From: Dermatemys mawii
Lineage: Eukaryota > Chordata > Testudines > Dermatemydidae
NCBI GenBank assembly: GCA_007922305.1
Contig: ML677365.1
Span: 12,138,533-12,202,532, forward strand
Direction of reading: 5' to 3'
DNA: 64,000 bases
In this document: piece by piece, positions 58,497 to 64,000 of the stretch
Position numbering within the stretch: position 1 is the first letter of the stretch
Layout: each line of letters begins with the position of its first letter
Program-made: the position numbers and the translations under genes
The notes under the pieces: generated by a model
Database searches by the model: none
What the model was told of the DNA's origin: nothing
What the model saw: only the letters and a program-made list of their open reading frames with translations

Positions 58497-58637
58497 GGTT
58501 GTATTCCTTGCATCTGAAGAAGTGTCTTTTTACCCACAAAATCTTATGCCTAAATAAATCTGTTAGTCTTTAAGGTGCCACCAGACTCATTGTTTTTGTG
58601 GATACAGACTAACACGGCTACCTCTCTGATACCTGAC
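58497..58637 (+). mobile_element. Short hammerhead-like element, single-arm form (141 bp)
   Basis: Flanked by perfect 9-bp copies ATCATTCCA (58488-58496, 58638-58646). It starts ggttgtattccttgcat, then CUGAAGA-A, a degraded hairpin, AAAATCTTATGCC (58514-58551), ttagtctttaaggtgccacc and agactaacacggctacctct. It is the simplest member of the family and shows the unit mobilises alone. Confidence 0.78.
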
Positions 58638-58875
58638 ATCATTCCATGTTGAAACCAGAAAGATGAACCCTGAATTTATACACAAGACTGATTAGCTAAA
58701 GAAGCAATTAACAATAATGTGGAGATGTTTTACAAGCAGAGAGCTGCAATCACCTCACTTAGCCACATATGTACATCTTTGTGAAAAGACAATCTGGAAC
58801 TGTCAAATTTCTTCTATAATAGTGAGCAGAGAAGTACAAAATAGTCAGCTAGTCTGCATTTTTTCTCCCAATGGA

Positions 58876-58981
58876 AATTATTAGAGTTTATTAGAGTTTA
58901 TTAGAGTTATTAGAGTTATTATTATAATTATTATTAGAGTTATTAGAGTTATTAGAGTTTATTAGAGTTTATTAGAGTTTG
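58876..58981 (+). repeat. TTATTAGAG-type minisatellite
   Basis: About 10 units of tattagagtt, 9-10 bp, interrupted by attattataattatt in the middle. It abuts the CR1 fragment at 58990 directly. Confidence 0.88.
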
Positions 58982-58989
58982 CCCAAAAA

Positions 58990-59815
58990 ATGTTGTCAAT
59001 ACCGGGCAAATTGGTTGAAACAATAGTAAAGAATAAAATTGTCAGACACACAGAAGAACATAAATTGTTGGGCAAAAGTCAACATGGTTTCTGTAAAGGG
59101 AAATCATGTCTTACTAATCTATTAGAGTTCTTTGAAGGTGTCAACAAACATGTGAACAAGGAGAATCCAGTGGAAATAGTGTACTTAGATTTCCAGAAAG
59201 CCTTTGACAAGGTCCCTCACCAACGGCTCTTATGTAAATTAAGTTGCTAGGGGTTAAAAGGGAAGATCCTTTCACGGATTGAGAACTGGTTAAAAGACAG
59301 GGAACAAAGAGTAAGAATAAATTTTCAGAATGGAGAGGGGTAACTATTGGTGTTCTCCAAGAGTCAGTCCTTGGACCAATCCTATTCAATTTATTCATAA
59401 ATTATCTGGAGAAAGAGGTATATAGTGAGATGGCAAAGTTTGCAGATGATATTAAACTGCTCAGGATAGTTAAGACCAAAGCAGACTGTGAAGAACTTCA
59501 AAAAGATCTCACAAAACTAAGTGTTTGGGCAACAAAATGGCAAATGAAATTTACTGTGCATAAATATAAAGTAATACACACTGGAAAAAACAACCCAAAC
59601 TACAGATACAATATGATGGGGGCTAATTTAGCTACAACTAATCAGGAAAAAGATCTTGAAGACATCATGGATAGCTCTCTGAAGACATCCACGCAGTGTG
59701 CAGTAGCAAAAACGCAAACAGGATGTTAGGAATCATAAAAAAAAGGACAGAGAATTAGACGGAGAATATATTATTGCCCTTATATAAATCCATGGTGCAC
59801 CCACATCTTGAATCT
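58990..59815 (+). pseudogene. CR1-type LINE RT fragment lacking its 3' end
   Basis: 58990-59250 encodes PGKLVETIVKNKIVRH, SQHGFCKGKSCLTNLLEFF and VYLDFQKAFDKVPHQRLL (RT fingers and palm, first catalytic Asp in YLDF). 59430-59729 encodes MAKFADDIKLL (catalytic DD) and a thumb-like part. It stops at about 59815 (cacccacatcttgaat), without the 3' UTR. A frameshift separates the two frames. The missing 3' end is unusual, since LINE copies normally lose the 5' end. Confidence 0.85.
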
Positions 59816-61935
59816 GTAGCATGAATGCATTTCTGTTATTGGTAGTGTATCATCTGGTCAACACACATAGATGGCCCAATGCCACACAATTATTTTTAGA
59901 GTTGAATGTAGAGGAGCCTTCCTTGTTGTTATAGAAACACACTGATGTATACAAATATGGTCAAGAAACATGCAGTAGAAAATAGTCATGGAGCACTGTG
60001 ATGAAAATGACAGTTTGACTCTAATTCATATTATATAACTGGTGTCCACATATTCTCATTTCCAAATAAACAGATTATATAACTGAAGCCCTCAAAGAGA
60101 ATCATAATCTAAATGTTCATTACAGCATCTAATGTGCCAGTGGAACTATTTTTAATTATTTTTTTCTTAAGAATATTATTGAACTATAAATCTTGATTAA
60201 GAATTACTATGTGACTCCACTCTGGACAAAGTTTCAGTGTGGAACTCAAGTTATTTTCATATCCACCCATTTCATCTATCTTTATAAATCTACAACAGTC
60301 AGTCACTACATCTTCACACACAGAAAACTGCATTAGTACAGGTTGTTGGATGAAGTTTTCCATTGACACCAGATTAAAAAGGTAATCCAGGAACTGCGCC
60401 AGGAATGTGCTCTAGAATAACCTGTAAATCTCTGTGCTGGCAAGTGCTGTTCACCATGTACTAGGCAATGAACTATTAAATACAAAATGTGAAGCTGTGG
60501 AGTCAAATACATTTGATAGAATAACTGATTACCAATATAACAAAAGATTCCAGCACACTTGACAATTCAACAGGTTAATCTGAAGTGTGTAAAGTATTTT
60601 CTTAATATTCTCTTAAAATGTGGAATCGTGGAAGTAGCACTAGTCAAATTACTGCCTAAACTAAATCTCTTTATAATGGGACTAAGAAGGAGAGCAACAG
60701 ACAGAGGAAACACAAAGTCTGTACAGGAAAAATAAATATTGAACAGTGCCAAGTAATACTAAGTGAATAAGTGAAAACTAAGTGGAAGCATACTGCTGTG
60801 TAATGCAAATCTCTCTTTAAGGACCTCAAACAATTTTTTTATCCTCTCTCTTTAATCTTGTGATAGCTTCAAATATAATGCCCAAGCATAGTCACCTAGT
60901 TTTTATGTATTTTATACTCCATACCTTTGGATTTACTGTAATATGACTATTTCACATCAGAAGCTGATAAATTCTATCACAAACACTTCCAGAAATAAAA
61001 CACACTAAAGTTGTCAAGTGCATTCACCTTTTCAATTTCAAATTAATTTGAAGAAGAGTGTTGCAACTGAGATGATGACTGGATTTATACCTTATTCCAC
61101 CAGAAAATCTCATATGAAGACACCATTTAAGCAAACAAAAACACAAAAGCAGAAATTAAATAAAAAGACAATGTAATACCAAATATATTCCTCTCATTCT
61201 TGAAGGTGTCTTTATTTACTCTCTGCTACAGTACACTACTCTGTCCTTAACCTTTCTGTGACAAATAGGATTAGTTCAGTAGCATATCAGGAAAACGTTA
61301 GCATACCACATTTAAAATTTCACAGTCGGGGGAAACGTCTGTTCTGATGTAGTTGGTGTCTAATACATGTCAAAATATATTTATCCATGGAAGTTTACAA
61401 CATAACTGCTAACTATCAATTTGACAAACTGCAACATCTCAATTTTATCCAAACAGATTTGGTAATTCCTTATGTAATATTTTTTCCTTTTATTGAAAAA
61501 GAAATTGCAATTACTCAAGACTCTTGTACTTTACCCTCCAAAACTGGAGTTACCCATCAAATGAAAATACTGAACCAGAGCGGAGAAAAAAGTGTACTGA
61601 TCATATGAAACATATTATTCTTCCACAAAAAAAACACAATCCCACCAAAAAACATAAAACTGAAATCAAGAAGCACAAGAAATCACTATAAGTATTTCTC
61701 TCAGTTGAAAACACAAATTTGCAAAAGAGAAACAAATCTTCAAAACTTGTAAGTTTTGTTTTCTTTTGTAGAAAATATTATTGCTGACTACAATATAGGA
61801 CAAGATTTTCATAAATAGGTACCATATTAAAACACTTAAAATGCATGACCTAATTTTCAAAATTACTGAACATCCTGCAGCTCCCATTGACTGCTGGATA
61901 TTCAGCACTTTGGAAAAATGTTATTTTATTACTTT
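59816..61935. other. AT-rich intron, nothing identified
   Basis: No repeat family, coding or RNA feature recognised. Confidence 0.4.
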
Positions 61936-61939
61936 ACAG

Positions 61940-62075
61940 TAGTTGATTCTGCGGCACAGTTAAGAGATTTCCCCAAGGTCATACAAAGTATCTGTGGCAA
62001 AGTCAGAAACAGAATCTAGTTGTCCACACTTCCAGTCCTAGATTTTAACCACTACACCATATTTTCATGTATTGC
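61940..62075 (+). repeat. MIR SINE
   Basis: gagatttccccaaggtcata, gtggcaaagtcagaaacaga and ttaaccactacaccatattt follow the MIR consensus layout in plus orientation. Confidence 0.75.
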
Positions 62076-62924
62076 AGTGTCACAGTACACAGCATGCAAA
62101 GGAGTGTCACTTTGCCGATGCAAAGCACTCTGCATTTTGGATCATTGCCAGATTAAGCAAAAATTGAAATTAATTGTTAGTCAGCCTCTTTTAAATTAGT
62201 TAATTAAAATGAAAATAAAGCTGCAAGATTTCTGAGGGCTTTGGATGGGTAAAACAATTATACTGCCTCACATTCCTTCATAATTTAATATCTTTACCAC
62301 TTAAATGTCCTCCTACTGGGCACTTGGGACGCTATACAATTTTCAAAACCATAGGTGCTCAAGACACTGTCTTGCAATTTTTCCTTCTGTTGCAATTCAT
62401 AGCTGATACTTGGATGTTAGACTTGTCACAAAGAACTGAAACTGAAACTGAATCTAATTTAAATCAGTGTAAATCAGGGTAAAGAATAACTCCTTTGAAG
62501 CTGGTGCTACACAGATGTAAAACTGGCCACAAGTGCTATCAAAATCAGGCCGTTTGTCACTTAAAATTCTGAAGCAAGATCACTGGCAAATACATTGCCA
62601 CAGAGAAATAATATTCCATTTTTGCTTCCCACTGTTCAAAGAAAACATTCACTTCTGCAGTAGCACTCAGCAATATAAAGTAAGCTTTTTTCTCCTCTAG
62701 CAATGAGCAAAACTAAGTTTTAAAATTACAAAAATAAATGGTTTTCAAGTGGATATTAGTCTACTGAAAATTAAATATTGTCTGCACTTCACAAGTTGAT
62801 TTGTTTTAATTTTTCAAATGTAGAGAATTGCAACAGAAAATTAGGCCCTATTTCTGCAGTCAGTTCTGCGCATTTGTGCACCGTTGCTTATCCACAGAAC
62901 CACTAATATAATGTATCCCCCACT
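62076..62924. other. Intron, nothing identified
   Basis: No repeat family or coding feature recognised. Confidence 0.35.
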
Positions 62925-63085
62925 AATGTAATCAAGTCACCTCACAACTGTTAGTGAAGTAAGCATTGTTAGTCAAATTTTGGAAATTGGCACAGTGAGG
63001 GAAAAGTAGGTTAAGTGATTTGTCCAAGTTCACCGTGCAAATCACTGGCAAAGCTAGGAAAAGAATTGAGTCCTGGGGTTTCCCC
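62925..63085 (+). repeat. MIR SINE, second copy
   Basis: gcacagtgagggaaaagtag, ttaagtgatttgtccaagtt and ggcaaagctaggaaaagaat match the MIR core in plus orientation. Confidence 0.65.
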
Positions 63086-63347
63086 GCATGCATGTTGCAC
63101 CCCCTCCCCCCACACACATACAACCACCTGTGTTCTGTAGCTTTCACCCAATTTTCTTTTAATAATTAAAATGTTATTAACATATTATGATGTAACAATA
63201 TAGAGAGTTACAGCTATATGAGCTGAGCCACTACCCTAGTAGGATAGCTCAAGGTCATCATGAGGGTGGCCATGAAATCCTTAGCCAATTCTAAGGATTC
63301 CTCATCCACATGACTGTTGAAGTCGTTAGACACTATCAGCCTCAATC

Positions 63348-64000
63348 TAGGGTTGCCAGGTGTACAGTTTTCGACCAGAACACCTAGTTGAAAAGGAACC
63401 CTGGCAGTTTCGGTCAGCACAGCTTCCGGTTCGCAGCAGTGGGGCAGGCAGGCTCCATGCCCAGTTCCACATGGCTCCTGAGAAACGGCCAGCATGTCCC
63501 TCCAGCTCCTAGGTGGGGCTCCACCTGCAGACACCATCCAGAGCACCAGCTCCGCAGCTCCCATTGGCCAAGAACCACACCCTGAACCTCCTCCAGCATC
63601 CCAACCCCGTGTCCCAGCCCTAAGACCCCCCCCCATACGCTGAACCCCTCAGCACTAGCCCAGAGCCCCCTCCTGCACCTAAACCCCACATCCCTGTCCC
63701 CACCCCTCCCATAGACCAACTCTCTACTGCAGCCCTGAGCCCCCTCCAACACCCTAAACCCCTCATTTCTGGCCCCACCTCAGAGCCCACACCCCCAGAC
63801 CAGAGCCCATATCCCCTCTTACACCTCAATCTCCTAACCAAGCCCAGAGCCCCCTCCCATACCTGAACCCCTCGGCCTCCCCAACCAGCCCAGAGCCTTC
63901 TCCTGCACTCCAAGCCCCTCATTGCCAGCCCCACGCCAGAGCCCAGAGCCCCAGCCAGAGCCCTCACGCCTTCCCGCACCCCAACCACCTGCCCCAGCCC
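63348..64000. mobile_element. hAT-type GC-rich element, runs off the window
   Basis: Starts TAGGGTTGCCAGGTGTACAG at 63348, with cctcaatc before it as the expected 8-bp target. It contains the cccattggcc box near 63562 and a C-rich array of cagagccc, cacccc and cctcat units to the end. The right terminus lies outside. Confidence 0.7.

Larger units (their letters stand above)
10807..64000 (-). other. RIMS2: Upstream RIMS2 intron, partial (at least 53 kb)
   Basis: No further RIM-like exon was found on the minus strand up to the window end. The previous exon should end in the first base of a Gly, Arg or Trp codon (phase 1). A short or divergent exon could have been missed by eye. Confidence 0.6.

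Noticed and set aside
63414..63988. Gly/Trp-rich minus-strand frames
   Set aside because: Antisense of the GC-rich hAT-type core.
1..64000. CRISPR arrays, operons, bacterial mobile islands
   Set aside because: Spliced vertebrate exons and eukaryotic retroelements throughout; no regularly spaced repeats or prokaryotic gene layout.

Overview
Vertebrate nuclear DNA, AT-rich and about 99% non-coding. The repeats (CR1 LINEs, a Penelope-like element, DIRS-like fragments, young solo LTRs, many hAT- and Harbinger-like short elements, old MIR SINEs) are ones I associate with turtle genomes, so a chelonian is the best guess. This rests on recalled repeat families, not on a search.

The only host coding sequence I can support is two exons on the minus strand at 10598-10806 and 363-482. 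Translated and read in that order, they match the presynaptic scaffold protein RIM2 (RIMS2): a Ser-rich linker, then the start of the PDZ domain. The window is therefore the inside of one large gene: a 10.1-kb intron between the two exons and at least 53 kb of the preceding intron (10807-64000). I found no earlier RIMS2 exon, RNA gene or CpG-island promoter.

Intron 483-10597 is a stack of insertions. A Penelope-like element (PLE) with an inverted copy of its 3' end (1037-1240) is split inside its GIY-YIG endonuclease coding region (1635/8522) by an endogenous retrovirus (ERV, 1636-8521). The ERV keeps both LTRs, a short gag-like frame and env remnants. The place where pol should lie holds a GC-rich repeat and a minus-strand DIRS-like gag fragment. 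A Tc1/mariner-type short element follows.

The upstream intron holds: a purine-skewed block (12650-13370); a CR1 with a palindromic element inside it; a 2.5-kb transposon with CACTG termini, a TTA duplication and an unfamiliar reading frame broken by one frameshift (26021-28569); more CR1 and MIR; four solo LTRs of one family with 5-bp target duplications, two of them carrying the same assembly gap; a Harbinger-like short element that hosts a solo LTR and a hAT MITE; and GC-rich minisatellite elements bounded by hAT-type inverted repeats with 8-bp duplications (47380, 52885, 63348).

The most interesting signal is a family of 140-280-bp elements (709, 15870, 37388, 58497). Each has its own target duplication, two are near-palindromes, and all carry a fold resembling a small hammerhead ribozyme core. 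A related layout sits at the 3' end of the Penelope-like element.
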